This document shows positions 17,141-29,800 of a DNA stretch of 64,000 bases, in pieces. Numbering within the stretch: the stretch's first letter is position 1; every line of letters begins with the position of its first letter. This DNA is from Eleginops maclovinus (Eukaryota; Chordata; Actinopteri; Perciformes; Eleginopidae). The position numbers and the translations under genes are program-made. The stretch covers positions 16,653,293-16,717,292 of the forward strand of contig NC_086360.1 of assembly GCF_036324505.1 (NCBI RefSeq), given 5' to 3'. The notes under the pieces were generated by a model. That model did not search any database. It was not told the origin of the DNA and worked only from the letters and a program-made list of their open reading frames with translations.

Positions 17141-18721
17141 TGTAATGCTTTTGTAGGAGGTTAAATTAATATGGTAACAAACCAAAGTACATGTAAAATA
17201 AAATAACAGTGGAAAGAAATAAAGAGTGAGATGAAAGAATGCAGACTTGGTGGAGGTAAATAAATAGTGAATTCAGCTACAGAAGACGAGTAGGGAAGTT
17301 TTGCAGGAAGACATTTTGATTTCCTGACCAAATGTCAAAAGTCCTGGCACAGAGTCACAAGCAGATATTGACAGCCCTGACGGACTGAAGTGTTAATCAT
17401 TGCCTCTACAAGGACGCATGCCACCCCAGGGCTGCAAAGCACATTAATCAATAAAAGTCATCACATGCTCTCTCTGTAATTCCAATGTATTTTTCAGGCA
17501 CTGAACGAGTTTTTCCAACAACAGGATGATTGTCTTGAAGAACAAGAGACAGCAAGAAATGCAGATTTGAAGTAAGACAATCATTTGATGGGATATGTTG
17601 TCAATAACAGCACACTGATCATCTAAAGTCCAGCTGATCAGACTCATCATGCTGTTTCACATTCACCTACTCAACCTCAGTGTTTACTTTCCCCTCTACA
17701 TTTTGATGATTAATGTGTTGTATCTTGTCTGTAATTGTTTGGAAGTGGTAAGATGCACATATTTTAAAATGGCTCTTGTTGTTCAGCAATGGATTCTAAA
17801 CTAATATATTCCCCAAAGAGCATACTCTTCCACTACCTTTTCTTGAGGGAATATTTTGTCAAGAAATGACCAAATGTTTTTTGATAAATGTATACCTTCA
17901 GTATGTTATGTGTTACATGTCGGAGCCAAATTAATTCACTTTGGTTCGGAGTATGAATGGGGCAATAGAGACAATGTCTACTCTCCATTAACAGTTAACA
18001 CAGTTTACCGAATGCACGCCCACCCCTAAAACAAAAAACTCCTGTTACACAATAACCATGAAGGGAATACTAATTGAGCAGTGTGGGCCCTGAGCGCTCA
18101 GACATCAAAGCATAAAAGAGAAAAAGAGAGGGGGGAAAGAGAGGTAAGAGGTTAAATAGCGAAGGAAGGGAAAACAAAAAGGGGGGAGAGTGAGTGAGCA
18201 AGAGATACAGTATATCAAACCCCCATACACTCCCATACGGTCAATAAGGAGAAAGTAAAGTTGGAAGATGATTTTTTACCTCTGATTGGATTTCCCGAGC
18301 TGCATATTTTGTGCATTGATGAGACACCAGCATTCTCAGAGACGCTCTAGCTCTGAGACATTAACTGTGTAGGGTTTTAACTGTAAAGAAATTGATTTTC
18401 TTCTTTGCTCTCAGTGGATGCTGCTCTTATTATATATTGTACATGTTTGGGTATTATGCAGCAACACTATTTGTTGTTTGCTTATTTGTCTGTCTGTCTC
18501 TTCACCTGCCTGTCAATATCTCTCTGTGTTTTGCCTTTATCTGACTGCCCTTTTCATACGAGTTAATGCCGTCTCTTTTTATGTTTATTATGAGTTGTAT
18601 TGATAGATGAAGAAAAACTCCTGCAACGGTTGTAACAGGTTCCAAGAAATCATCTTATGACCCCAATGACAAAGTCTTTTAAGACGCCTGCTTATAACTT
18701 TTAGTAATTATGTTCTAACTT
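17141..18721. other. Non-coding DNA with purine-rich patch
   Basis: No gene recognised. A strongly purine-rich stretch spans about 18115-18205 (AGAGGGGGGAAAGAGAGG, then GGGGGGAGAGTGAGTGAGC). This strand asymmetry could form triplex DNA but has no evident role. Confidence 0.5.
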
Positions 18722-19090
18722 TTAATAATAATAATAATAACTTAAACTTAGATAGCGCCTTTCGTGGTACCCAAGGTCGCTTTACAAATAGGGAGGGGAA
18801 AAGGGGAGTGGGGGTTAGGGATCAAATGACTTAGTGCAGAGAAATGTTTTGAGGTGCTTTTTGAACATGGGCAGGGGTTGGGCAGAGCCAACATGTAGTG
18901 GTAGACTGTTCCAGAGTGTGGGAGCATTGGCAGAGAAGGCCCTGTCCCCAAAAGTTCGCAATCTGGTGCGGGGAGTGGCCAGCAGGTCCTTGTCAGAGGA
19001 CCTCATCCTCTTGTTGTATACTGCCTTCACTTTGTGTGTAAGTGGACAGCTGTGCAGGGAACTTAACACATCATAAAGAGATTGAAGATA
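18722..19090 (-). mobile_element. L2/Rex-like LINE, 5'-truncated 3' end
   Basis: Read on the minus strand, the fragment holds the last part of a reverse-transcriptase ORF, a short 3' UTR with CTTGGGTACCACGAAAGGCGCTATCTAAGTTTAAG, and a (TTA)n tail at 18722-18740. The 3' UTR words and TTA-type tail are those of fish L2/CR1-group LINEs. The left (3') edge is sharp at the TTA tail. The 5' border near 19090 is inferred from where the protein match stops, consistent with the 5' truncation usual for LINE insertions. Confidence 0.7.
18815..19087 (-). pseudogene. LINE ORF2 C-terminal fragment (L2/Rex-like)
   Basis: About 90 codons are open to a stop at 18815-18817. The segment LLATPRTRLRTFGDRAFS followed by ANAPTLWNSLPLHV and then FKKHLKTFL is the conserved C-terminal tail found after the reverse-transcriptase domain in fish L2/Rex-type LINEs. 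Only this tail is present: no catalytic YxDD motif, no endonuclease and no start codon. It is a truncated, non-functional copy rather than a host gene. It is followed directly by the element's 3' UTR and TTA tail. Confidence 0.7.
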
Positions 19091-20644
19091 AGGGACTTGG
19101 AGGTTTTTTCTTGGGAGCCTTTGTCAATCAATGAAAACACCACTCGAGAGAAAATTCAATGATAGTGATTTGCCTTGAACAAAAATGACATGTCATGAAG
19201 AATTATGGCAGCATACTGCTACCAGATGAAAAACTATTTGCTCGGTTTGTCATAAGTCGTTTTAACAAGATCCTTTTCTATGGATCTTTTCTTTGGATTC
19301 TATGGTCTGTAATTTGATTGAGAGAGCGATGTCGCTGATTAGATTATGAGACACCCATATACTGTTTGTGAGATCAATTTGTCATAGCTGGAGGAGATCA
19401 TATAATTACTTATAGGCCATTTATTTATCTGAGCACCAGCCAACTCGTCAGTAGCACTGTAAATGTTCAACACACATCACGGCAAGAGAAAACCTCCTCT
19501 GGTGCTCACTATGATGAAAGAAACTTGTTTTTTACAGACACTTTTTCTGTCTCAATCAAGTCTCTTATTAAATGCTGACACATGTAGGATGTCAACTTGT
19601 CGATCAAGAAACATGACGTAAGCTTCCTGGTTGTGCAACCAATGACTCATTCCTTTTCAAATTGAAAGAGAAAAAAATTGAGCGATGCTGACCTTGATCT
19701 CCCCACCATAGCTGAGTCAGTTCGGAAATCCTTTCCTTACAGTGGTTGTAGATATGATTAATAGAAATGCACAATGAAGATGCTACAAACATTGAGAAGC
19801 TGGCTTGCAGAGCTCATGCAAACAAAATGCCCTTATCATCTCATACACATGTTCAAATTTCAGCCTGGCTATTGCTCATTAGCACCTCTTGTCATAAGCA
19901 AGTGGCCAACTATAAACTATTTTTTTTGAATGCCCAATTTATAAATACAACTTTTTCTATATAATTGTCCGCACTGATTTAAGATGTGTGAATAAATGTG
20001 TGACAACAGTGAGCACAAAATTATTTTTCAAATTGCAAACACCAAAATAGCAACCATCATCTAATCAAATTGTCCCAAAAACATAGGTATATCACTAAGG
20101 CCTGAAGCCTTTTCCCGATGCTATTCTTTAAGCAAACTGTATTTATTGTGTGTGGCATAATTTTCTTTTTCAGTGTCAGATTCAATGAGATTGATTTTGG
20201 CAGGGTTGGCTGATGCCCTCTGGCCTGGCCAGCCTTTCTCCCTTTGCAAGTGTCATCTGCATATATGACTGAAGTCACTGATGCGTATCTGTCAACTCTG
20301 TTTTTCCCTAGAAAGTCCTCAATGGAAATGTAATGCCCGTGGAGAATATCCGAGAATGAATATAGCTGTCAACCGATCCCAGAGGAACACCTTCACTGTC
20401 CCTTCATTCGCAATTGCTCTGCCAGAAACCATATTCAAAAAATATTCTTCTTCTTTAATCAGAAACAGGTTTGGAAAGCATTTGTGTGGCTTAGTGGACC
20501 AAAGCAGACTCAGATTGTTATGAGGATAAAGTTAATGACTGTTTCCTTCTGCCAGCTCTTTTATGAGATGAGGATGATATAAGAAACAATAGCAGCACAT
20601 ATACTGTAGATACAAACCCCCTCATTTATAGGTCTCACACACCT

Positions 20645-20651
<7 letters not shown>
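19091..20651. other. Non-coding unique DNA
   Basis: No repeat family or exon recognised. Short open frames, such as those near 20281-20523, have no recognisable domain. Confidence 0.5.

Positions 20652-20678
<27 letters not shown>
20652..20678. repeat. (TC)n microsatellite
   Basis: A pure TC tract of 27 bp. Confidence 0.95.
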
Positions 20679-22199
20679 TCAATGGGATATTAGATTGGCT
20701 TATTATTTCTTTGCAGTACACTTCTCTGTTTTGTGGCTTCTGCCATTTCAAATTGGTCCGTTCATTTAAAATTAAATAGGTCATCTGCAATGCAGTAAAA
20801 TCCAGTCAGGTTCTGGTCAAACAAAGGCAGAGCAAAAAATAACTGTGACAAAAGGGCTCGTTCCAGAGCTCAGCCTTGGACCTAGGTAAACCTTTAGTAT
20901 TTATTTAATCGTTTTGCAATTGGGAGAATGAGCAGAGAATGTATTTCATCTTTGATTCTCCAGTATTTTCTCTTTCAGGTTTACTTGGAAACTGGTAGAT
21001 CTGGATTAGTCCCATGGACTACAGATAGTTGAGATTTGACTTTGTGTTACAAAAGTGGCTCTTTCCAAAGCAATGACTGCAGAAAATAAGCTCCAGTATT
21101 TTATTCTCAAGGACATGAAACCACATACCTAATATTATTTAAAAAATCAAGACTTAAAAGGGTGATGCAGACCCTGGGTACACAAAAAAAAACAGCTTTC
21201 AGAGTTTCGATACAAATGAATCATTGGAGGCTCTCCAGAAAGTCACCCTGTGTAACACTTTACACCATTACTCATTACTGTTGTTTTGAATATGTTTTTC
21301 TGATTGCCAATAGATCCGTGTAAGAACAATAGATACAGCTTCCCTGATATACAAAGACCATAAACAGGGGAGATATTTAGGTGTCTGCATTAAACCTTGT
21401 AGAGCAACTGAAAAAATTCATGTTACACACACTGACCTTGGCACACCCTCACGGCTATGTACATGGAAGTATAATTTGGTCTTCAATTAACTCTCTGCAT
21501 CTATTGATCTTCGAACAGCTAGGTAAAGGCAAATAAAACCACCTGGTAAAGAAGCATGTAGCACTGTGCTACAGTAAACATGTGTCATCTTAAGTGTGTT
21601 TAAATGCAGTGCAAAGTTATTCAGATACACTGACAGTGATGTTCACACCTCTGCAGGATGAGAATAAACTGACCACTTTGTAGTTGCTGCAGTACCCTCT
21701 GAGATGAGCTCTGAGGTTGAGAAGAAGTGTGTCCCTTAAGTGAGTCAAATCTGACTGTGTTTGTGGTAAACAGAGGATTTAGAAGGCAGTCAATTTATCA
21801 TAACACTGACACAGGCTACAAATATACCAGTAATACTCTCTGTACTTATTTCTGTTGATTTTTTTTATTTGTGTGTTGGTTGGTCTTTGGATACACTCCT
21901 TCTCTCTTTTTCACACCCCCATCTCCATCCAGCCCTTCTTTCTCCAACTACTTTAGTTCATTCTTGTGTCCGTGCGGAGCCATTCTCAGTGTCGTAGAGT
22001 TTTCCTGGAAGATTTGGTAACATCATGGGCAGTGCCTGCTCTTTAGTATTAATGAGATCAATCACAAGCTCCTCTCTCTCCTGTTTGTCCACAGGCTCCA
22101 GAGGACAGAGCGATACACACAATGTGTGAAGCTTTACCCAGATGGCAAGTGGTATAATATGTTTAAAGTCCAAGCAAAATGTTTAGTATCGCATATGAT
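20679..22199. other. Non-coding unique DNA
   Basis: No gene or element recognised. The end of the stretch (about 21890-22130) is slightly more GC-rich and pyrimidine-biased, but I see no credible exon in it. Confidence 0.5.

Positions 22200-22624
<425 letters not shown>

Positions 22625-22668
<44 letters not shown>
22625..22668. repeat. (AC)22 microsatellite
   Basis: A pure AC tract of 44 bp, in the opposite strand sense to the TG tract 300 bp upstream. The two could pair as an inverted repeat with a roughly 300-nt loop. Confidence 0.95.
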
Positions 22669-22670
<2 letters not shown>

Positions 22671-22950
22671 GCCAACACAAGCACACAACCCGACACAGGC
22701 AGGTGTTGCTGCCCCTTCATCAGCATTTTCTCCAAAGAAGAGAAAAAGTAAAGATATTGGAAAGAAGAAATGTCTTTTAACAAGTTGAGAGTAACAAACA
22801 CCCTCAGAGTGAAAGAGGGACAGGGCAGATGATGAGAGGATGGCGGGAGAGGTGAGGGGGTGTTGTAAAGGGGGGGAGGGGGGGGGCAAAGAAACCTAAC
22901 TGGGCTTAAAATAAAGATTGGTGTTGAGATTAAGTGCATCAGTGTATGAC
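22669..22950. other. Spacer with G-rich patch
   Basis: Contains a G-rich run at about 22870-22887 (GGGGGGGAGGGGGGGGG-like), a possible G-quadruplex. No gene. Confidence 0.5.
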
Positions 22951-23162
22951 TTAAAGCTCCCCTATTATGCTTTTCCGGTTACAACCCATCCTTTCTTGTG
23001 TTATGTAGCTTTTTCTGCATGTAAATGGTCTGCAAAGTCACAAACCCTCAAAGTACACCCTGTAGCGAGTAAAACTCTAAAGCAGAAAAGACGTGTCTAT
23101 GCTGCCCTCAAACGCCTCGTTGTAGGTTTTTCCTTTGTCCATGTTTTTCTTCCGGGTGCTAT

Positions 23163-23170
23163 TGACGTCA
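23163..23170. promoter_or_regulatory. CRE palindrome TGACGTCA
   Basis: A perfect cAMP-response-element palindrome 81 bp upstream of the THAP-domain ATG within the transposon. CREB/ATF proteins bind this sequence in vertebrates. Here it may be part of the element's own promoter. The function is inferred from sequence only. Confidence 0.4.
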
Positions 23171-23250
23171 CTAAATCTTAACTAAATGGAGACCAATCGG
23201 CAAGTTGGCACATCCTCTGCCAACCGACCATTTACTGTTGGAAGGCTGAA

Positions 23251-23506
23251 ATGTCAAGGAAGTACTGTGCCCTGAAATGTGAGGGGAAATGTCATCCGTT
23301 TGCCTTACCGAAGGCAGTGCCACGGAAAAAGTCAGTGGTTGAAATGTATTTTTTCAGTGTTCCTTCAACGGTTCAAAGAACTGTCCTGTGTGCCCGGCAT
23401 TTCACGGACGACAGCTTCAAAAACCTTGCACAGGTTGATGCCGATATGAAAAGCGTGCAGTACTGAAGGACGAGGCTGTTCCTACTTTGTTTCAGTTCTA
23501 ACATTA
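23251..23506 (+). pseudogene. THAP-domain protein fragment, frameshifted
   Basis: The ATG at 23251 opens a frame beginning MSRKYCALKCEGKCHPFALP. THAP zinc-finger features are C6 and C10 (C14 is an alternative), the FALPKA block near residue 17, and C47-x2-H50 in VLCARHFTDDSF. The frame stops after residue 71 (stop 23464-23466). The hallmark C-terminal AVPT box is found just downstream in another frame (KDEAVPTLFQF, about 23468-23503), so an indel breaks the domain between HFTDDSF and AVPTL. The usual central Trp is not visible. THAP domains bind DNA and occur in P-element and Kolobok proteins. This copy cannot encode an intact finger. Confidence 0.6.
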
Positions 23507-23540
23507 CATCTGAAATGTAAAAGCGATACAAAATAAAAAC

Positions 23541-23663
23541 TTTCCACTGTGAATCCGCCTGTTCCAGTCTACTTTGGGACGGTGGATCAGGTCCATCACA
23601 TTGGTATGTGTCATTTTCAGGATCGGACTCCGGTTCAAACATATATGGCTGTTCCGCCGTCAT
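23541..23663 (-). pseudogene. Transposon-borne PYMFEP first exon (minus strand)
   Basis: On the minus strand ATG at 23663 opens MTAEQPYMFEPESDPEND, an acidic start like that of the exon at 8481. It ends RLEQADSQW, aligning with RLESNVTEW of copy 1 at the same distance from the start. Copy 1 has a GTAAGT donor inside this Trp codon. Here the matching bases read TG|GAAAGT, a damaged donor. Beyond this point the frame runs on into sequence without recognisable domain. It is probably the first exon of an element-encoded protein with a P2X7-C-terminal-like domain. Confidence 0.55.
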
Positions 23664-23982
23664 AGTAACAGATAAACTGGTGCTCAGCTTTAACTGGAAG
23701 GCTGGGAAAGCACACTGTTAGACAGGGGCGGAGCCTCTCTGGTTGTTGACAAAACAAAACCGAGTGGGCGAGCTGACCAATCAGAGAACACTGGGCTCAT
23801 AGGGAGGGGGGGCAGGAGCTCCGACAAGGCGTTAGGACAGAGAGTGAATAGGGATACTATACAGAGATGCTGTATGAGAAAACCAATGTGATTTTGGAAC
23901 ATTGAACAATGTTAATCTATTCTAGTACACCTCAACAATGGAATTATGATCAGTAAAAATGGCCACTATATGGGAGCTTTAA

Positions 23983-25586
23983 AGAAAGTGTGAAATTGAG
24001 GGTTTAAAATAGACAGATGATAGAATGATGAAGGTTACGAAATGTCTTCACTTGACATTGTTTGGATACCTATAAGCAAGAAAAGCACTTTTCATCAAAG
24101 TTTTAGTTATAAAGATGTAACCTTTCCAGCAGCAGGTAAGGTACAATAGTATAGATCATTTTGTCAGATATTTGAGTTAAACACGGTCTGTAATACAAAA
24201 TTGCAACAATACAACAGTAAAATTTAAAAATGAATGAATTAATCCCTTGACCAACTCAACTTATGGTATTACAATATACAGTGATCAGCGAGGGGGAGGA
24301 CTGATAAGGCATATGATAGCTAATATTGCACATTTGTCATGTCCTATAAGTGAACAGAGCAGCCTTTGAGGGCTTTCAGAATATATTTGAGCTTTCCATA
24401 AAAAAAATGTCTAATGACAATCATGGTATCTGTAAATTGAAATACTTAAAATATTATGTACAGTAAGACAACTATTAACGTCCTATAGGGTGAGTTGGCC
24501 AACATCCCAAAAAACGAAACACCAACAACATCGCTGTAGAGGTATTTATTATGGCATCAATTTGTGCTGCTCTAAGCAGTGGAAAAATAGATGTAAACAA
24601 CTCAATTATAACATGTCTTTCCAAAGATAATTTCCTTTGCTGGTTCACTGACAGGCCTGACAGTTTTATGAAGACTTTTTTTCTTTTGTAGAAAGAAGTT
24701 CCTTTGAAAAATGTTCTGAGCTCTTTGAGTCGATGATGACTTGCTTCAACCTCATTAAGTTGTTGATGAATGACACTAATTCTATAGAGAGTGTAATAGT
24801 CTTGAAAAATAAATCCTATGTGACAGGGTGTTGCATACCCATTTGAACCGTATGTCCTTTCTAATTAGTCATTTTAGGAACATTACTGGATACATAACTT
24901 TCTTTACTTCATAATATTTGCTTTACAACAACCCATGTTTGAGTGATGTAGTTTAATAATAACAGCTTTTTATTACTTTATTAACTGTTCTCCTGTATTA
25001 CTGTAGCGAACCATTACTTTCCATGACTAACACAGAAACTATACACTCATGTATGCAAAAGTGAGGACAAGCAGTGTGTATGAGCATGATAATTTAGTTA
25101 CGAGGAAGCTCTAAAGGACCAACAGCTAATTATGTGGCCAATACAGAAAAACCTGCACTCTTGAGAAAGAAGCAGAAAGAAAACGATAAATGGAGAGATT
25201 TGTTTGTATTAAAATTGCATTTAAGTTTATGACTTGTGGAATTTTTTAGTGGTCAGCACAGAATCATAAACTGGATATAGGAGAAATCTTTATTGTTAAT
25301 GCTTTTAGACACAGGCCAGGTTTGGTGAAGTGATTTGATTTGATCTGATCCACAGGTTTCTATCTTTAACCATGAAGGGATCACATTCTGCCAGAAACAG
25401 CAAAACAATCATTTGTTTGTGCCTTACTTAGAAGTGGGATTTTTAATAAAAGGACAGTGTTACAAGTGAGGTTCAAACCAACGTCATTACCAAGCTCAAT
25501 GACCTTCTATAGTATGTCATTTTGTTTGTTAAGTTATGTTAGGGTTTTTTTTAACAGATTTTCACAGCTGAATTTAGACAGCAAAG
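23983..25586. other. AT-rich non-coding DNA
   Basis: No exon or mobile-element end recognised. The sequence is uniformly AT-rich without tandem repeats. Confidence 0.5.
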
Positions 25587-25713
25587 GGGTAGAGAGGGAG
25601 GAGGGACGTCATGCAGCAAAGAGCCGCAAAGCCACTTCAGAACCCCGGCTGCTGCGGAGAGGATTCAGCCCGTATGAATGGGGCTCTACAGGGTAAACTA
25701 ATGGAGCACCAGA
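25587..25713 (-). mobile_element. tRNA-derived SINE copy (minus strand)
   Basis: Reverse-complemented, the block begins GGTGCTCCATTAGTTTACCC and continues with TGTAGAGCCCCATTCATACGGGCTGAATCC, CCGCAGCAGCCGGGGTTC, and GCGGCTCTTTGCTGCATGACGTC. This is the order of a fish repeat I recall as GGTAGCTCACCTGGTAGAGC...GGCTGAGTCC...GCCCGGGTTCGA...CTTTGCTGCATGTC, with tRNA-like A and B boxes (B box here GGGTTCTGA, degraded). A second, partial copy is on the plus strand at 31487. Confidence 0.55.
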
Positions 25714-26321
25714 CTATATATTTTTTAGCAGGATTTCATCATTAAAAATGCCATTTTGATCTTCCAGGCACAGATTTATGAGAGTGAAACCTATTGAGAC
25801 AAGTGATTTATTCAACTTTTTTGTTTGAGTTAGATAAACAACTTGCATGAGTAATGGTTCAGATGTGTCATAGCAATAAAGTGAATCATTTGTCTTTCAT
25901 ACTTTGACTGATTTTCTGTAGATCTGTCACACAAACAATCTTGATTATTTGACAATGATTCAAAGTTCAAGTGGGCTGTCAAAAGTACTTTCATAAGTAC
26001 CGCATAAAGTAGAAGTAAAACATTGAAAACTTCACTGCCATAAAAATAAATGTGTTTAAACTGCATGTATAACCACAAGAAGAGGCAGTGCTGTTTGAGT
26101 TAGAAAATGCTTGTCTTTGCATGCGTTTCCTCGGGGAGAGTTCAAAACTGTCAGTGTGTGACCAGCTCAGGCCTGCGCTGTACACTGTGTCACTGCCGCA
26201 AGACATGGACACACACACAAGTTGTCTCTTACACAGGCCACACACGTAACACACTAACTAGAGTGCCAGCATGCAGGACACACAAATGAACGGGCGAAAC
26301 ACTGGCATGTTCAGCAGTGTG

Positions 26322-26322
<1 letters not shown>
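25714..26322. other. Non-coding unique DNA
   Basis: No gene recognised. CA-rich words increase toward the AC tract at 26323. Confidence 0.5.

Positions 26323-26352
<30 letters not shown>
26323..26352. repeat. (AC)15 microsatellite
   Basis: A pure AC tract of 30 bp. Confidence 0.95.
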
Positions 26353-26356
<4 letters not shown>

Positions 26357-26532
26357 GGGGCAGAATAAGGGTGGCTCTGGTGACAGTCCCTGTCCCTGTG
26401 TCAGTGTCAGTCTCTCCAGAGGAACGAGACAGAGTGCCCAGTGGTGACACACAGCCTGTCATCACAAAATGACATACACGACCCACTTTCATTTCCAGCA
26501 GGCCCTTCCACACTGTCAGCAGTTCATAAGCT

Positions 26533-26876
26533 CAGGGTTTCCCGCAGCACTTTACAGGTTAGGCGGCCGCCTAAGCAACGCACGCCTGCCGCCTTAACTA
26601 ACGTCTTCCAAAAAAATAAATATATATGAGCGATATTCGCCGTGTTACTCTGTCCTGTTTTCTCTCATTCCAAACCGTGACCAACGCCAGCCTCCCTTCT
26701 CTGCAGAATGCATTAAAAAAAATAATAATAAAAAAAAAAAACGTGTCATGAATTGGGAAAACCAAAAATTGCGGGCGTCTTCATGCAATGAAGCAGGCTT
26801 ACCTCACCCTGCGCACCTCCCCCCCCCCCCGGACAGCCCACCACCTTAACTAACTAATTTTCTGCGGGAAACCCTG
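26533..26876. mobile_element. 344-bp hAT-like MITE, 5-bp target duplication
   Basis: Perfect 15-bp terminal inverted repeats: CAGGGTTTCCCGCAG at 26533-26547 and its complement at 26862-26876. AAGCT flanks both sides (26528-26532 and 26877-26881). The interior has no ORF, and a related phrase, CCGCCTTAACTAAC / CCACCTTAACTAAC, recurs near each end. There is also an A-rich stretch near 26713-26742 and a 12-C run near 26819-26830. The CAGGGTTTCCCGC terminus is typical of fish hAT MITEs; the 5-bp duplication matches the 16954-17135 element. Confidence 0.75.
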
Positions 26877-26881
26877 AAGCT

Positions 26882-29800
26882 TATAGATCTGGTTTTACCT
26901 TCTATGGTTCTGTCTTGGTCTCCATATTAATATCATTTTTTCTCTGATTAAAAAATATCCTTAATAAATAAATGAATATACAGTGAGCAATAAAGGAGTC
27001 ATTTCCATTAACCTATAAAGTTACACCAAAGCAATATATAGTCTGGTTATGCCATTTGTTTAAATGATATGAACTACTGTCCCTTTTCTTTGTGTAATCT
27101 TCAATGATAATCTCAGAATGCTGCTGAGATAAACTGCTGACACATTTTACTTTGCAATATAGGCTTTCAGAACTGCATAGTTTATCTTTGCTATTTTCTT
27201 TTCCATTGTTTTCAGTCTATACCCCAGAAAAAGATATACAGGAGCTCAATAAACACAAGTGAAAAGACATTTTCAGGTTGAAAATAGTCCAAAAAAATGT
27301 TAAGGCCTATGTCTCAACTTGACACAACAGATGTCAAATGAAACGACACTTTTGACATAAGAACAAGGAATAACTGTTGTGAAATGTATGATGTATAAAA
27401 AGAGGGTCCATTTAAGTTGTGTGGAGTTTGATGGACGGAAGTTTAAATGTACTGATGGTGTTAAATGCTAAGACAGACACATGGAGAGATGGAACCTCAG
27501 CACGGCCGTACAGACGGTCACAAATGAAGACAGGTAGGTTGATATACAGAGACAGATTTTCTACATCCAGACAGGCAGATCTTACTAGGCCTCACTGTAT
27601 GTCTTGTCAATGTCCAGCTCTGTCTTTGACAAATGATGTACACATGTCATGTTGTGCAGGTGCTAAAAGGAGTTGTGGGATTTGAGTGTAGTGCAACTCA
27701 AAGTGAAATTGTATATGGACATAAAGTGCTCGAGCATCATCACTGCCATCACCAGAATATGTTTCTTCATCGGGACTATTCTTCAACCGTACATCAATTA
27801 TGATAAGGCAAATCCACAGAAACCAGGCGACATTACTTTTCTGCTTACAGGGTAATTGCAATTGCACAGTTTTAGCATAAGTACTGGGAGATGTGGTACT
27901 TTACAACAAGCTTCATTTATTTTATTTATTGATTGTACAGCTTTAGCAATTTATCAAACTGTGTTAAATGACGCCAGCCTTTTGCTGTTTTAAGCATAAA
28001 ACAACCAGACATGTGTGATTCTTAGGGAAAAAACAGCATCAACTTTAATGGGCAGATGATCTTAAACTGCAAAAATAACTGATTCAAATATTTTTATCAT
28101 AAAGTTGGGTGGATGACTTGGATGACCTTTAAATCCATAAACCCCACACATGCATTCAGTTATCATCACAGCAGGAGTTCAAGAACCATTACCATTACCA
28201 GCTCAGGGATGTACCGACATCGAACTCCTGGAATAGTTAATGCTCACTGGCAGGCTCTCTCAGTGTAATGAATTTGCAAACGATTAAGTAAGCAAACTTT
28301 CCCCCCTATCACAATTATACCGAAAATGTCAAGACGTGCCTTTTAGCAGGTGCAACTGAAAACCACAAGTACAGTACTGGTTGCCAGATGTGAAAGGGCC
28401 ATGGAACAACAGATTGGTTTAACATGTGTTTATATGAACAGATGACAAGCAAATATAACATTTTGAAGTAAGGCGTAGGGCAACCATGAGGTGTAAGGAT
28501 TCCACAGGCTTCTAGAAATCTGCAGAAATAGAGCACTATTCTTCCAATATATATTTACTTTTGGTATCCATCAAATCATCAAAAAGTTGTATACCTGGTT
28601 ACAGCAAAGGATCTAGCAGATGATTGACATCAATGTCTTACTCTTCAAAACCACTATGGACTCACCGGACTGCAATGTTCTGTTTCTTGACAGTGTGCAA
28701 AAATGTTGGTTAATATTATGGCATGAGCAATATAACATTGAGCAGATTTCAGGGCTATGTGTGTTCTTTTGTCAGAGCATGTTGAAATACAATCTCTGTG
28801 CAATTTACGGAAAATGAATTAAATTTGTGTACATATTAAACATTCATCCGAACCAGTGTTTCATATATTTTGTAAACAATTTGCGTTCTGCTTAAGTCGC
28901 TGATTCTGTAATGCATGATTCTTTGTTCTCTTTGATTTTTTTTTGTCTCGCGTCATATAGTCTACATGTGCAGACACACAAAAGCCACTCCCACAAATAC
29001 ACACAGGATGAGCGATTTATAGTGTGGCATTGAAAATTCCCTTTGATCTTCACGTTAGCAGAAGTATGAGCTGTTTACTAATCAGTTTGAATAAAAAACA
29101 ATTATGCATGCACAGTATCTCTGTAATGCACACACCGATTAGTGAGTGAGTATAAAAACATGTTAGTAGGCTACATGAAAATCAGTGTGACACTATTTAC
29201 TGTCATTCTGAATCCGCTCAGATAACCCATGAAACGTCAAATGACTACAGTCATTAACAGGACTTAAATGCTAACCTTCTGAATCCCGCTTCCCTGAAAG
29301 AGAGGTAGAAAATGAGTAGGAGTTGTGGAGATTGCAAGGGAGAAGATACAAGCAGAGGAAAGAAGAGGGGAAAGAAAAAAAAGCAATATCCAAAGAGGGT
29401 AAGAATAAAGGAGAAAAGTTATGCTTAACCAGTTTTATTTGCTGCTGCGGGTCTCACATCAAATTGAAACTACTATTTTTGGTTTTCTCATTTCAAGAGT
29501 GAAAACGTTTGGCGGTTTTTTCCTGTTATATGAGCCTATATAGTTTGTTGTTACTTGTTCTGGGGCCATAAAAGCCTAAAATAGAGTATTGGCCATTTAC
29601 TCATTGTAGAAACCAATAGTTTCAGTTTTAGATGATGGATGATGCTCAATAAATCAACTACCAATGGTGTCTCCTAAATCTCTGTTATCTACTTCCTCTT
29701 TCAGAATTCTTCCCAGATGGACTTCCTGTTTTGCCCTGGAGACCATTCATCACCGTGACAACCATGTACACCACCTGCAGCTATTGCCTGAGTCTATTAT

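Larger units (their letters stand above)
22955..23978 (+). mobile_element. Kolobok-like DNA transposon derivative (copy 2), 1,024 bp
   Basis: Perfect TTAA tetranucleotides flank the element (22951-22954 and 23979-23982). The ends are AGCTCCCCTATTATGC on the left and AGCTCCCATATAGTGGCC (reverse-complemented) on the right, imperfect inverted repeats. The left half carries a THAP-domain relic on the plus strand and the right half a PYMFEP-type exon on the minus strand, so the two fragments converge. A simple reading is a full element with two convergent genes whose middle has been deleted, leaving both first exons and their upstream DNA. TTAA target plus THAP domain favours Kolobok over piggyBac. 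Confidence 0.65.
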
